From contig JAQSDV010000002.1 of assembly GCA_029945425.1 (NCBI GenBank), positions 494,567 to 558,566 of the forward strand: 64,000 nucleotides of DNA, written 5' to 3'. A program made the translations under genes and the position numbers. Below, one piece after another: positions 10,304 to 19,641 of the stretch. The notes beneath the pieces are model-generated. The model did not search any database. It saw only the letters and a list, made by a program, of their open reading frames with translations, and was not told the DNA's origin. Every line of letters begins with the position of its first letter. Positions within the stretch are counted from its first letter, which is position 1. This DNA is from a bacterium. Lineage in GTDB: Bacteria; Pseudomonadota; Alphaproteobacteria; Micavibrionales; UBA2020.

Positions 10304-10600
10304 ATGAAAATCAAATTCCCCATGATTGCCAAGACAGCCACCTATGGCCTGATGCACGTCACCATCTCGTTTTTCGTGTCGTGGTTTGTCACCTATAGCC
10401 TTACCAAGGATATCAAGGCGAGCTTTGTGACCGCCCTTGGCATCTCGATCCTCGAGCCGTCGATCCAGATCGTGGGTTATTATTTCCATGAAAGAGCATG
10501 GACCAAATGGGGCAAAAATCACCCCTCGCAGGCCGCGCCCGAATGGAATGTCTCCGGCTGCGCCCATCACAATCATGATGGTCACAATCACAAACACTAA
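10304..10600 (+). CDS. DUF2061 membrane protein with His-rich tail
   Basis: A 98-residue inner-membrane protein. The first 70 residues fit DUF2061: AKTATYGLMHVTISFFVSWFVTYSLT, a second hydrophobic stretch, and the signature YYFHERAWTKWG. The family's function is unknown. The last residues (CAHHNHDGHNHKH) are unusually rich in His and include one Cys, a composition that suggests metal binding; this tail is not part of the core family. It stands alone downstream of lexA. Confidence 0.75.
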   Translation: MKIKFPMIAKTATYGLMHVTISFFVSWFVTYSLTKDIKASFVTALGISILEPSIQIVGYYFHERAWTKWGKNHPSQAAPEWNVSGCAHHNHDGHNHKH

Positions 10601-10621
10601 GACTGTTTTATTAAAGTGATT

Positions 10622-10861
10622 TTATAACGTCTTGCCAAGCTTGCGCGGCTTATCAAGCGATGGATTAAGATCGTTTCGCAACTCACGGATTTCATCCGTT
10701 AAAGATCCAAGTTGTTGGGATACTTTCGCGAATATCTCCAAGAGTGCTTTGTCGTTTGCCAGAGCCTGATCTGCTTTCCGGTTCAGCGCCGCCAGTTCGC
10801 GTGCTGATTCAGTTGTGCCTTCTCGGACATCATCAATTTCGCTTTGCGACCAATCTGTCAT
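10622..10861 (-). CDS. Small helical protein of unknown function
   Basis: A 79-residue, highly charged protein (MTDWSQSEIDDVREGTTESA...) with heptad-like hydrophobic spacing through the middle, suggesting a coiled coil, and a basic C-terminus. There is no signal peptide or membrane segment. The start at 10861 is chosen over an upstream ATG at 10873 because it has GGAGG 5 nt before it. Not recognised as any named family. Confidence 0.6.
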   Translation of the reverse strand: MTDWSQSEIDDVREGTTESARELAALNRKADQALANDKALLEIFAKVSQQLGSLTDEIRELRNDLNPSLDKPRKLGKTL

Positions 10862-10916
10862 GGCATCCTCCATTGGGAGTCCTCAATCGATCATTTTTAT
10901 GGCAACTTGTCAATCT

Positions 10917-13001
10917 TTACTGACGGCCTGTCCACGGGCGCTTGCCGCGGTCGGCCTGAACCGTTTCGACCCGCATCCCCTCCGGCGACAGGTATATCGC
11001 GTGGGCCCCTTTTCGCCAGATATCCCACCGGTCGAGCACCACCGTCTGGCGACGGCATTCTTCAGCCTCCTTGAACGGCTCCATGCTGAGGATCAGGTCG
11101 GCGCTGGCGCAGCTTTCAGGCAGACTGCCTTTGGCCATAACAAAGCTAATGCGTTTACCCTTAATCTCCGCCGTACAAACGCCACCCTCGCATGAAACAA
11201 CCCGCCCCTGACCTTCCTGCGGCCAGTAATCGAGACCTTGGCCGCCCTCGCGTTCTTTCCATTCATTCCGGATGAATTTCTCCTTGGTCTTGGACGACAC
11301 CCACAACACGCCATCCGGCGCGCGCAGGGCGAACAGGTCAACGCGGTTGGATATCAGGATATCCGGCCGCGGCGTCAGCGGGATCAGGATGCAGGCGGCA
11401 ACAATCGGCACCAAACCCAAATAGCGCATCCGCCGCTGCCAGATCGCCAGCCACAACCCGCCAAGCGCGAACAATGCGAGCAGCCCCGCCGGCCATGCAT
11501 CCGCATGTTGTGATGCGTGCGGCCATGCCGCGACCGTTTCCGCGACATTCATGATCAGGGCAAGGCTTTGCTCTGTCACATACAGCGGCCACTGCTCAAG
11601 CCCCAGTGGCATCATGACGCAGGCAATCAATCCAGCAGGAAATGTGATGAAGGAAGAAATAGGCACGGCAATGATGTTCGCGATCATGCCGCCGGTCAGC
11701 GACATGCTGGAAAAATGAAACAGTGAAAACGGCGCGGTCGCGACGCCTGCGACCAGCGTCGATATGAAACAGCCCAGCAAATAAAGCGCATAACGGCGAT
11801 ACCACGGCGCTTCATGCAACTGTTCAGACCACCAGTTCTGCGTTGATTCATAAACAGCCACCAGCCCGACGACTGCGGCGAAAGAAAGCTGGAAACTGGC
11901 CCCAGGCAGTGACTCAGGCTCGAACAACAAAATCACAAGCGCCGAAAAAGCAATGATGCGCAAGGTAAACGGGTCCCGGTCCACCATGATCGCGCCCATG
12001 ATGATGCAGACCGACAATACCGCCCGTTGCGCCGGTACCGGCGCGCCAATCAGCAGCATATAAAAAATAGCAACCGCGATCGCCGCACCCGCCGCGATTT
12101 TCTTGATCGGCCAGCGCAGCGCAATATAGGGAAAGGCCGCCAGCACCGCGCGCACGATAAAAAAGACGAAGCCGCCGATCAGCAGGAAGTGCGATCCAGA
12201 AATGGCGATCAAATGCGCAATCCCCGACAGTCGTGTCACTTCCCATGTCTTTTCGGATATTCCATCATCCTCGCCGACCATGAATGCCGTGATAAGGGCG
12301 GCATGTTCCTTGTCCTTAACCTTTGCTTCGATATGCTCGCGGATATAGCGGCGCATGTTTTCGAACAGAAATCCGCTTTCTGCCTTTGCTGTAATTTCCG
12401 CATTGCCCAGCGCGTAACCCGTCGCTCCCAACCGCTTGAAAAACGCATGCCGCTGGAAATCGAACGCACCGGGCAGGACAGGCGGCGACAACGGCATCAG
12501 CGCTGCCCGCACGTTCAACGTGTCTCCCGCACGCGGGCGAACATCGTCGTTATTCTTTAATTTGATCCTGACCCGATCCGGCAAAGCCTTTTGTTTTATT
12601 TCGCCTTCGGTCACGCGAATATTATCGAGAACAACGCGCCAGCCTTTTTCAAGCGCGAGCGCTTCCACAACACGGCCTTCAACCGTCACGCCATAGGCTT
12701 TTTTCTCCAGCACAGGTGCCGCCACATGCCATGTGCGCAGGCATCCCGCCGTAAACCCCATCACGATCAGCAGCGCAATGACCCAGAAATGCATGAAAAC
12801 TTTATTTGCGTGAAACGGTGCCCAGATGGCGACCAGCATGGAAATCGCAACTGGCCCCGCCAGCAACGGTGGCTCCACCGGAAGGCTGTAATAGAACGCA
12901 ATGCCAAGCGCCAGCGGCACGGGCAGCCACAGCAGCCACCTGTCGCGCTCCTCCAGCAAAGCGTTGAGCAAATTCGGCATTTTCATCGTTGTATACGGCA
13001 C
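10917..13001 (-). CDS. ComEC/Rec2-family membrane protein
   Basis: A 694-residue polytopic inner-membrane protein of the ComEC family, whose studied members form the channel for single-stranded DNA during transformation. The N-terminus carries a DUF4131-type region (about 25-190), followed by the Competence domain with GIAHLIAISGSHFLLIGG, RAVLSVCIIMGAIMVDRDPFTLR and many hydrophobic helices to about residue 530. The C-terminal soluble part is short and lacks the HxHxDH motif of a full metallo-beta-lactamase domain, as in many alphaproteobacterial homologues. The frame opens with GTG at 13001; ATG codons at 12986 and 12980 are equally possible starts. Divergent from gltX. Confidence 0.85.
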   Translation of the reverse strand: MPYTTMKMPNLLNALLEERDRWLLWLPVPLALGIAFYYSLPVEPPLLAGPVAISMLVAIWAPFHANKVFMHFWVIALLIVMGFTAGCLRTWHVAAPVLEKKAYGVTVEGRVVEALALEKGWRVVLDNIRVTEGEIKQKALPDRVRIKLKNNDDVRPRAGDTLNVRAALMPLSPPVLPGAFDFQRHAFFKRLGATGYALGNAEITAKAESGFLFENMRRYIREHIEAKVKDKEHAALITAFMVGEDDGISEKTWEVTRLSGIAHLIAISGSHFLLIGGFVFFIVRAVLAAFPYIALRWPIKKIAAGAAIAVAIFYMLLIGAPVPAQRAVLSVCIIMGAIMVDRDPFTLRIIAFSALVILLFEPESLPGASFQLSFAAVVGLVAVYESTQNWWSEQLHEAPWYRRYALYLLGCFISTLVAGVATAPFSLFHFSSMSLTGGMIANIIAVPISSFITFPAGLIACVMMPLGLEQWPLYVTEQSLALIMNVAETVAAWPHASQHADAWPAGLLALFALGGLWLAIWQRRMRYLGLVPIVAACILIPLTPRPDILISNRVDLFALRAPDGVLWVSSKTKEKFIRNEWKEREGGQGLDYWPQEGQGRVVSCEGGVCTAEIKGKRISFVMAKGSLPESCASADLILSMEPFKEAEECRRQTVVLDRWDIWRKGAHAIYLSPEGMRVETVQADRGKRPWTGRQ

Positions 13002-13067
13002 GTTCTAAAGGGGTTGAGTTTGGCATATTAAACCCATACAATCCATGCGCTTATTGAAAGGTTCTAT

Positions 13068-14483
13068 ATGTCCCAGATCGTCACACGTTTCGCGCCCTCC
13101 CCGACCGGCTACCTGCATATCGGCGGTGCACGCACGGCATTGTTCAACTGGCTGTTCACCCGCCATTACGGCGGCAAGTTCCTGCTGCGCATCGAAGATA
13201 CCGACCGCGCACGCTCGACAGATGCGGCAGTGAAGGCAATCTTCAACGGCCTCAACTGGCTGGGCATCGAATTCGACGAAGAACCGATCTTCCAGTTTGC
13301 GCGCATGAACCGACATGCGGAAGTCGCGCATGAATTGGTGAAACGCGGCAAGGCCTATTTCTGCTACACCTCGCCTGAAGATCTGGAACAACTGCGTCAG
13401 CAGCAGCAAAGCGCGAACGCGCTGGGCGGTCTGAACCCGATCCTGCGCGAACGCGCGGAAAAAGATGCCAAGAACCCGCCCGCTGATCGCAAGCCCGCGG
13501 TGCGTATTAAAGCCCCCTCAGGCAACAACGGCGAAATGTCGATTACCGATCAGGTGCAGGGCGAAGTTAAAGTACCGTACACCCAGCTGGATGACATGGT
13601 CATGCTGCGCGCCGATGGCACACCGACCTATATGCTTTCTGTCGTCGTTGACGATCATGATATGGGTATCACGCATATCATCCGTGGCGACGACCACCTC
13701 ACCAACGCCTTCCGCCAGCGCATGATTTACGATGCGATGGAATGGAGCGTTCCCAGCTTCTCCCACATTCCCCTTATCCACGGCCCCGACGGCGCAAAAC
13801 TTTCGAAACGCCACGGCGCGCTCGCGGTCGAGGCCTATGCGGAAATGGGTTATCTGCCCGAAGCCATGCGCAATTACCTGCTGCGCCTCGGCTGGGGCCA
13901 CGGAGATACCGAAATCATCACCAGCGAAGAAGCCACGAAGATTTTCGAACTCACGGATATCGGCCAATCCCCGTCCCGCATGGATTTCGCGAAACTGGCG
14001 AACGTGAACGCGCATTATCTGCGCCTTGCCGATGACGACCGTCTGATGACGCTCCTGAAGCCCTTCATCGAAAAAGAGCTCGGCGCGACGCCGGACGATG
14101 TCGGTATGCAGAGATTGAAACACGGCCTCAAGGATCTGAAAGAACGCGCGCAGACGCTGATCGACCTTGCGAAGGCGGGTTTGTTCTACCTCCGCCAGCG
14201 CCCCCTGCCGCTGACCGAAGACGCAGCCAAAGTGCTGGATCAACCCACCCGCGCGCTCATCGGCGAGATGAAGCAGGCACTGGGCACCGTCACCGATTTC
14301 AAGCACGACCAGATCGAAAGCGTGCTGAAAGAATTTTCGGCAAAGAAAGAACTGAAACTGGGCAAAGTGGCCATGCCGCTGCGTGCCGCGATTACCGGCA
14401 CAACGAATAGCCCGTCAGTCTTTCATGTCGCTGAAATCCTTGGGAAAGAAGAGACGCTCGCCCGCCTCGATGACGTCGCCTGA
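13068..14483 (+). CDS. gltX: Glutamyl-tRNA synthetase
   Basis: Charges tRNA-Glu (and possibly tRNA-Gln in organisms using the transamidation route). The 471-residue class I synthetase has the HIGH-type motif PSPTGYLHIGGARTALFNW at residues 10-28, the nearby EDTDRAR, HIIRGDDHLTN, and the KMSKS-type GAKLSKRHGAL. The C-terminal anticodon-binding helical domain is complete. Alphaproteobacteria often have two GltX paralogues, so glutamate versus glutamine specificity is not settled. Confidence 0.96.
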   Translation: MSQIVTRFAPSPTGYLHIGGARTALFNWLFTRHYGGKFLLRIEDTDRARSTDAAVKAIFNGLNWLGIEFDEEPIFQFARMNRHAEVAHELVKRGKAYFCYTSPEDLEQLRQQQQSANALGGLNPILRERAEKDAKNPPADRKPAVRIKAPSGNNGEMSITDQVQGEVKVPYTQLDDMVMLRADGTPTYMLSVVVDDHDMGITHIIRGDDHLTNAFRQRMIYDAMEWSVPSFSHIPLIHGPDGAKLSKRHGALAVEAYAEMGYLPEAMRNYLLRLGWGHGDTEIITSEEATKIFELTDIGQSPSRMDFAKLANVNAHYLRLADDDRLMTLLKPFIEKELGATPDDVGMQRLKHGLKDLKERAQTLIDLAKAGLFYLRQRPLPLTEDAAKVLDQPTRALIGEMKQALGTVTDFKHDQIESVLKEFSAKKELKLGKVAMPLRAAITGTTNSPSVFHVAEILGKEETLARLDDVA

Positions 14484-14554
14484 AATCTTGATTTATATTG
14501 ACATAATTGCGTCCTGTCTGTAGGGTCGCGGCACATAAACAGGGGTCTGCCGCA

Positions 14555-15544
14555 ATGAGCAATTATCTGGTCAGAAACGTCGAACTGCTCGACAAATCAA
14601 TGCGCAACGTCTTGCAGGCTGCCGCATTGGTCAGCCCGCTTGCCGGAGCCGTGTTTGGCTTCGCCGGCCCCTACGGTGTTGCCGCAGCGATTTCAGGGCT
14701 CTGGATTGCACCCGCGATTGCGCTCGGCGTGTTGGGTACCTATCACCTCATCGCCACGGGTGGCAGCGACATTCCCAAGATGGCCACAATCATCAAGGAA
14801 GAAGGTTTATTCAAAGGGCTGCTCAACCCTAACCGCGTCTTCAATTTCGCCAAAAGCGCATTGAACACCGCCTATCGCAGCTTGATTACTGTTCTGTCTG
14901 GCAGCGTGGCGGCATTCGCCACTTCGTTAGGCGCATCACTCAGCGCACCCGGCGTCCTCTTTTCCCATGCGACAACGGCAGCAACCGTTCTGAACCCTTT
15001 GTTTCTTGTGCCTGCACTCGTCGGCGGCCTTGCCTTGTTTGTGGCGGGCGGCGCGATCGGCAGCATGATCGCGGAAAAACTGGCGGCACATCATGTCACG
15101 CCTCTCTTTTCTCCGCTGCAGGGCGCGACGCGCAACGAACGTGTGCAGTCCTTTCTGGGACGCGTCCTGTCCTATCACAAGGACGGTGAAGCGCCGCTGG
15201 AAAAACGGCATCCTGCGTCCTATGCCGCAATCGCGGTCGGAACGATTGGTGCAGGCCTTGCGGCTGCGGCTTTCGGCTGGGGCATATTGCCTGCCGCGCT
15301 GATTGGCAGCTGGATTGGCGGCGCTATCACGCTGCCGCTGCAGGACGCGACAGTCAACGGCGACCGTGAACTGCACCGGAAGGTCGCACCCGCCAAACCG
15401 GTGCCGATGCAGAACAAACCCGCGGAAGGTCCGCATCCATTTGCAAAACCCAAACTGGCAGACCTCTTTGGTCACAAAACAGGCGTTACGCCCGTCGAGC
15501 CTGTTGCAAAACCCGCTGCGCAGCCCAAACCGTCCACACCCTAA
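14555..15544 (+). CDS. Unnamed multi-pass Gly/Ala-rich membrane protein
   Basis: A 329-residue protein starting MSNYLVRNVELLDKSMRN. It has several Gly/Ala-rich hydrophobic stretches (about residues 27-65, 115-150, 155-180 and 220-255) of the glycine-zipper kind, and a Pro/Lys-rich soluble tail from about residue 275. The ATG at 14555 is preferred to an in-frame one at 14507, since it is nearer the expected family-like N-terminus and follows the purine-rich AGGGGT. No family was recognised. It follows gltX by 71 nt and precedes another Gly-rich membrane protein. Confidence 0.6.
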   Translation: MSNYLVRNVELLDKSMRNVLQAAALVSPLAGAVFGFAGPYGVAAAISGLWIAPAIALGVLGTYHLIATGGSDIPKMATIIKEEGLFKGLLNPNRVFNFAKSALNTAYRSLITVLSGSVAAFATSLGASLSAPGVLFSHATTAATVLNPLFLVPALVGGLALFVAGGAIGSMIAEKLAAHHVTPLFSPLQGATRNERVQSFLGRVLSYHKDGEAPLEKRHPASYAAIAVGTIGAGLAAAAFGWGILPAALIGSWIGGAITLPLQDATVNGDRELHRKVAPAKPVPMQNKPAEGPHPFAKPKLADLFGHKTGVTPVEPVAKPAAQPKPSTP

Positions 15545-15726
15545 GTCATACTGTTGATTTAATTCACATTCCAGCACGACAATTGCCGTAACCCGCATTT
15601 CGCATTAAAATAGTAGATGGGGGATCACGACGCTTTCACAGGAAAAACACGCTTCATGCGTGTCATGTCGGCATTTAGCTGATAAGATTTTCTGCAAAGG
15701 CCGTCCGCTTACCAAGAGGTCCCGCC

Positions 15727-16305
15727 ATGAATGACGATGCTCCCCACAATCATTACGCCGCTCGTTTTACCCAACAGGTGATCTCTGACTCGGTAAACCA
15801 GCAGGCGAATGAGAGAATTTATGGCCGCTCGACCTGGGGCACGGGCCGCAGTCGTTTTTATATTCCCGGCTGGGCTGGATTTGGCGGTTTGCTGGGCGCA
15901 GCGCTTGGCGCCATCGCCGCCCATGATCGCGGTATGTCGAGCATGGAAGGCGCGATTTCCGGCGGCATTGCCGGTTTTGTCAGTTTGCTTGTCCTGTCTT
16001 TCGTCTTGGGTTTTTTCTTCAAGGGTCTCAGCCTTGGATGGACGGGGGTCAAGACGGTATTGGGCACCGTTACAGGCCTTGGCGGTATTTGGGCTTCTTC
16101 CGGTATTTTGGGCGGCGTGCCCCGCGCCACCGCGCGGGGTGGCGCTATCGGCGGTGCCTTGGGCACTGCCCTCGCCCTCTGGCTGAACGAGCCTGTTGAT
16201 GAGGCCGCGCTGCGTGTTGCGTCCTGCGGCGCTGCCCTCGGTGCAGGCTGGCGCCTGATCCGCATTACGATGGGCGTGTTGCGGCGCGGCGAAGGCTCGC
16301 GGTAA
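15727..16305 (+). CDS. Unnamed small membrane protein
   Basis: A 192-residue protein with a polar N-terminus (about 45 residues, Asn/His-rich) followed by at least four Gly/Ala-rich hydrophobic segments (GFGGLLGAALGAIAA, ISGGIAGFVSLLVLSFVLGF and two more). AAG-AGG lies before the ATG at a usable distance. No recognised domain. It converges with the cytochrome-like gene at 16315, 9 nt away, with no hairpin between. Confidence 0.6.
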   Translation: MNDDAPHNHYAARFTQQVISDSVNQQANERIYGRSTWGTGRSRFYIPGWAGFGGLLGAALGAIAAHDRGMSSMEGAISGGIAGFVSLLVLSFVLGFFFKGLSLGWTGVKTVLGTVTGLGGIWASSGILGGVPRATARGGAIGGALGTALALWLNEPVDEAALRVASCGAALGAGWRLIRITMGVLRRGEGSR

Positions 16306-16314
16306 CCCCAAGTC

Positions 16315-17271
16315 CTATTTCTTTTCGCAATATTGGTGGTCGGCGATCAGGGAATCCTTGCCCGGCACGGTGCCCGTTGTATAAAACGCGGTGACATTCA
16401 CGCCCTTCCCGCCGCCCGTCAGTTCGCAGCTCTTACCGTCATCGACCTGAACGACGGAAAACAGAGTGCCGTCCACACTCATCAGGATCGCGGGCATTTT
16501 CGCGCGTAGAGATTCCCTTGCCAGCGTCGGGCGAATTTCATCGATCGTGCCGCGGAAAAGGTTAAGTGCCAGCTTGCCTTGCACCAACCGCACCGTTTCA
16601 GTTTTGGGCGGGAGTTTTGCGCGGATTTTTTCCGGCAATGTTTCTGCCTTGACTGTCGTAAATTCCACGCGCGGAATGGCCTGCGCGAAGGGGGTTACGG
16701 CGGGATCAGGTAATGTATCTGATATATCCATGTGAATTGGCTGCGAGAATACCTCGCCGCGTTCCGGCACAAGCGCATGGCAGGCCCAGCAGGCTTGCGA
16801 CGCGATATCCTGATCTTCCGCCGCCGCTTTTCCACGGCCATCGAACAGCGCATACGCCCAGCCGTTGGTGCCCTTGCCCTTTTCCTTGTCGCGGATCATC
16901 AACTGGTACCGGCGTGCGCCCGCTGGGACGGCGGAACTGGTGAAGCTGGGGTCGTCCTGCGTCAGCAGTCCGACCTTGCCGAAAACTGCGCCTTCAGGGT
17001 ATTCCTTGCCGCCTGCCAGCAACGCTTTCCATGCGATATCGTTTGCATAGGTGAGCCGCATTTCATTGCTGTCGCGGCGGTAGCGCACCGTGACAAAATG
17101 CCAGTCAGGACGCTTCCAGAACGCTTCATAATCTCCTAATGCGTATCCATTCATACGCTCCGCATTCGCAAGCGGTGTTTTCGATGGTTGCGCCAGCGCC
17201 GAAAGCGCGAACAGCGCAAGCGTGAACGCAAACACGCAGGCAAAGACGAAAATGTTTTTACTGGCCGTCAT
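16315..17271 (-). CDS. P460-like c-type cytochrome, exported
   Basis: A 318-residue periplasmic protein. A signal peptide (MTASKNIFVFACVFAFTLAL...) is followed by a cytochrome-P460-like domain, with the DWHFVTVRYRRDSNEMRLTYAND opening and a single heme c attachment motif CWACH (about residue 165). P460 cytochromes in ammonia oxidisers act on hydroxylamine; most homologues in other bacteria are uncharacterised. The roughly 130 residues after the heme domain match nothing I recognise. The ATG at 17271 is inside the end of the Sel1 gene (14-nt overlap) and gives a proper signal peptide; longer in-frame starts would not. Last gene of a five-gene operon. Confidence 0.72.
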   Translation of the reverse strand: MTASKNIFVFACVFAFTLALFALSALAQPSKTPLANAERMNGYALGDYEAFWKRPDWHFVTVRYRRDSNEMRLTYANDIAWKALLAGGKEYPEGAVFGKVGLLTQDDPSFTSSAVPAGARRYQLMIRDKEKGKGTNGWAYALFDGRGKAAAEDQDIASQACWACHALVPERGEVFSQPIHMDISDTLPDPAVTPFAQAIPRVEFTTVKAETLPEKIRAKLPPKTETVRLVQGKLALNLFRGTIDEIRPTLARESLRAKMPAILMSVDGTLFSVVQVDDGKSCELTGGGKGVNVTAFYTTGTVPGKDSLIADHQYCEKK

Positions 17272-17866
17272 TGTACTGCAACTTTTCAGGCATTTCTTCA
17301 GGGGGTTTCTGTTCGGGAATCCAGAGCGATACACGCTGCTGTATTTCGCTGACATCAGCCGAGCTTAATTTACCCTGTAGCAGGTCGCGCAAAGCGATGA
17401 TCGGCGGCTGCGGGTTGTCGACAGCGGCCAGGCTTACCCAGAAGAAAGCTTCCTTTTCGTTCTTCATCGAACCGCGACCAGTCGCATAAATCGACGCAAG
17501 GTTGAATTGTGACAGTTTGTCGCCCTGAGCGGCGGCGCGTTTATACCAAAGCGCGGCAAGGTTGATATCCTCGGGCACACCCTGCCCTTTCTGGTGCATG
17601 ACGCCAAGCGCGGCCTGTGCATCGGCATCACCTTGGGTGGCGGCCATTTCAAGCCACTTCGCCGCTGCCTTGTAGTCCTGCGGCACGCCGTCGCCGCGAG
17701 CATATTTCATGCCGAGATTGTATTGCGACCCGACATCGCCCTCGACCGCATTCGACATTTGTTCATCGAGTGTTTGCGGCGTGTCGGCGACAAACCCGTC
17801 TTCCTGCGAAAATGCCTGAACTGGCATTAGTAACAAAAATAAAACGGCGCAAATCCGGATAAACAT
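17258..17866 (-). CDS. Exported Sel1-repeat protein
   Basis: A 202-residue protein with a signal peptide (MFIRICAVLFLLLMPVQAFS) and three Sel1-like repeats: YNLGMKYARGDGVPQDYKAA, ALGVMHQKGQGVPEDINLA and NLASIYATGRGSMKNEKEAF. Sel1 repeats form helical solenoids for protein-protein contact. The start at 17866 follows AAAGGAG, which lies inside the last codons of the methyltransferase gene, so translation is probably coupled to it. Confidence 0.85.
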   Translation of the reverse strand: MFIRICAVLFLLLMPVQAFSQEDGFVADTPQTLDEQMSNAVEGDVGSQYNLGMKYARGDGVPQDYKAAAKWLEMAATQGDADAQAALGVMHQKGQGVPEDINLAALWYKRAAAQGDKLSQFNLASIYATGRGSMKNEKEAFFWVSLAAVDNPQPPIIALRDLLQGKLSSADVSEIQQRVSLWIPEQKPPEEMPEKLQYNDGQ

Positions 17867-17868
17867 TC

Positions 17869-19635
17869 TCAGGCTCCTTTGGCATTCGCCTTGCGGCACC
17901 AGAATTTATAGGAATGGATAAAGGTATCAGGATGCAGTTTTTCGAATGCTTCCCAGTTTTTAAGCGACAGCCCGCGGATATCATCGGGGAATAGATTCCG
18001 GAATTCCTGCATTACCTTGTCGGGTAACTTGAAACCGGTGAAAACCATGCCCATTTTATCGAGTGCCGCCGCGATGCGGGGGATCGTGAAGCGGTCTTCA
18101 TGCACATGGAAAAGCAGGTCGCTGTACATATTCAGAAAATAATAATCGCGCGCCTTCAGCAGCGTCGCCATGCTTTCCGCACGCAGCAGCAGCGGTGAAT
18201 CCTTGCGGAACTCGCGCATGCCTTCGGGCGTCGCGGGATATTTTCCCTTGGCAATCGCCGCGCGCGCTTCGACGATCGAGCGCCGCGGCATTTCGCCGTA
18301 AAGGCCAATATGCATGACGCCGTCCGGTTTCAGCAAGTCGACAAGTGTCGCCCATCCCTTTTCGGGATCCGCCATATGATGCAGAACGCCGACGCTGTGA
18401 ATATAGTCGAACGTGCGGCCGAGCGAGGGCAGTTCAAGGATGTCAGCCTGTATATGTGCAACGTTCTTGATGCCGTATTGCTCCGCCTTGCTGATCGCAT
18501 AAGAAAGGCTGGCGGCGGTAATGTCGACCGCAAGGATATCCGCATTCGGAAACGCATAGGCAAGCTGGCAGGACTCCCTGCCCGTTCCGCACCCTGCGAC
18601 GAGTCCGGTGGCACCCGGTTTTTCCAGCGCGACACGATCCTGTTCGCGCCAGGTCAGCTTCGTCTCTTCGAGCTGGCGCCAGCGCGGGTACGGAAAGTTT
18701 TCATACATGTTGCGCACTTTTTCCGCAACCTCGCCCATGATTGGCGTTGTCGGAACGATATTCATCGCGCGCTGCCGCAGCGATTTGTATTCGGTAATGT
18801 GATCGGAAATCATATCGGCAAGTTCGGGATGTCCCCCGTATTGCTTCTCCAAACCATCGGCATTAGCCAGCCCGTAAAGCGGCGCATAGCAAGCGAGGAT
18901 AGCAACATCCTGCGCATCGCCATTACCCGACAGGACTTTTTCGCGATATAGGTCAGCCTGCTTTTTCTCTTTCGGGTCGATTTGGAGAATAAAGTCCGCA
19001 TGATAGGCGTAGCGTGCCATCGCAGCCGTCAGGCGCAGCAGGTCAGGCTTTGCCAATCGCGGCTCCGAGGCACCGGACTGTTCCAGAAGGAAAGCGCGCA
19101 GATTGACCATGAACCGTTCGAACGGCAGGAAGCACACGGTAATCTGTCCCGCGCCCAGCAGAAAATAAGGCGTGAGCAATGGCGCGAAATCGGTCACGCC
19201 ATCAAAAGGTTTTGACCACGGCAATACGCGCTTGCGCATGACATGCGTAAACAGGGCGATGAATGACGGATTGACCAGAAGTGCATTCCCCCACAGCACA
19301 TTCGCGCCGCCATATTCAAGATCCGGCGTTTTAAGGCAGGCCAAAATGGCGCTTTCGACATTGGGATTGTGATGCGTGAAATGCATATCGCCCGCAAGAC
19401 GCAGGAATTGTTTTTTCGCGGGAAGATTATCGTTGTCGGTATTGATGGCAAGAACGGCGTAGCCGATTGCTTCCAGAACCTGTCCCTGCTCCTCCAGCGT
19501 TTCAGCCATCAGAGCCATGGCGGCGGCGTCATGTTCGTTATCTACCAATGCATCGCCGATATGGCGAACCGCCGCATCGTAATCGTGCCGTACAAGTGCG
19601 TCCCTGGCGGCAGCATGTTTTTCGGATGCTGTCAT
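17869..19635 (-). CDS. TPR-methyltransferase fusion
   Basis: A 588-residue cytosolic protein. The N-terminal ~130 residues look like tetratricopeptide-type helical hairpins (AVRHIGDALVDNEHDAAAMAL). The C-terminal half is a class I SAM-dependent methyltransferase: motif I LVAGCGTGRESCQLA, acidic motif II ILAVDIT, DILELPSLGRTFDYIHSVGV and the LHHM post-motif. This layout is frequent in Alphaproteobacteria; substrate unknown. It starts 6 nt after the GGDEF gene stop. Confidence 0.8.
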   Translation of the reverse strand: MTASEKHAAARDALVRHDYDAAVRHIGDALVDNEHDAAAMALMAETLEEQGQVLEAIGYAVLAINTDNDNLPAKKQFLRLAGDMHFTHHNPNVESAILACLKTPDLEYGGANVLWGNALLVNPSFIALFTHVMRKRVLPWSKPFDGVTDFAPLLTPYFLLGAGQITVCFLPFERFMVNLRAFLLEQSGASEPRLAKPDLLRLTAAMARYAYHADFILQIDPKEKKQADLYREKVLSGNGDAQDVAILACYAPLYGLANADGLEKQYGGHPELADMISDHITEYKSLRQRAMNIVPTTPIMGEVAEKVRNMYENFPYPRWRQLEETKLTWREQDRVALEKPGATGLVAGCGTGRESCQLAYAFPNADILAVDITAASLSYAISKAEQYGIKNVAHIQADILELPSLGRTFDYIHSVGVLHHMADPEKGWATLVDLLKPDGVMHIGLYGEMPRRSIVEARAAIAKGKYPATPEGMREFRKDSPLLLRAESMATLLKARDYYFLNMYSDLLFHVHEDRFTIPRIAAALDKMGMVFTGFKLPDKVMQEFRNLFPDDIRGLSLKNWEAFEKLHPDTFIHSYKFWCRKANAKGA

Positions 19636-19641
19636 AACTGC

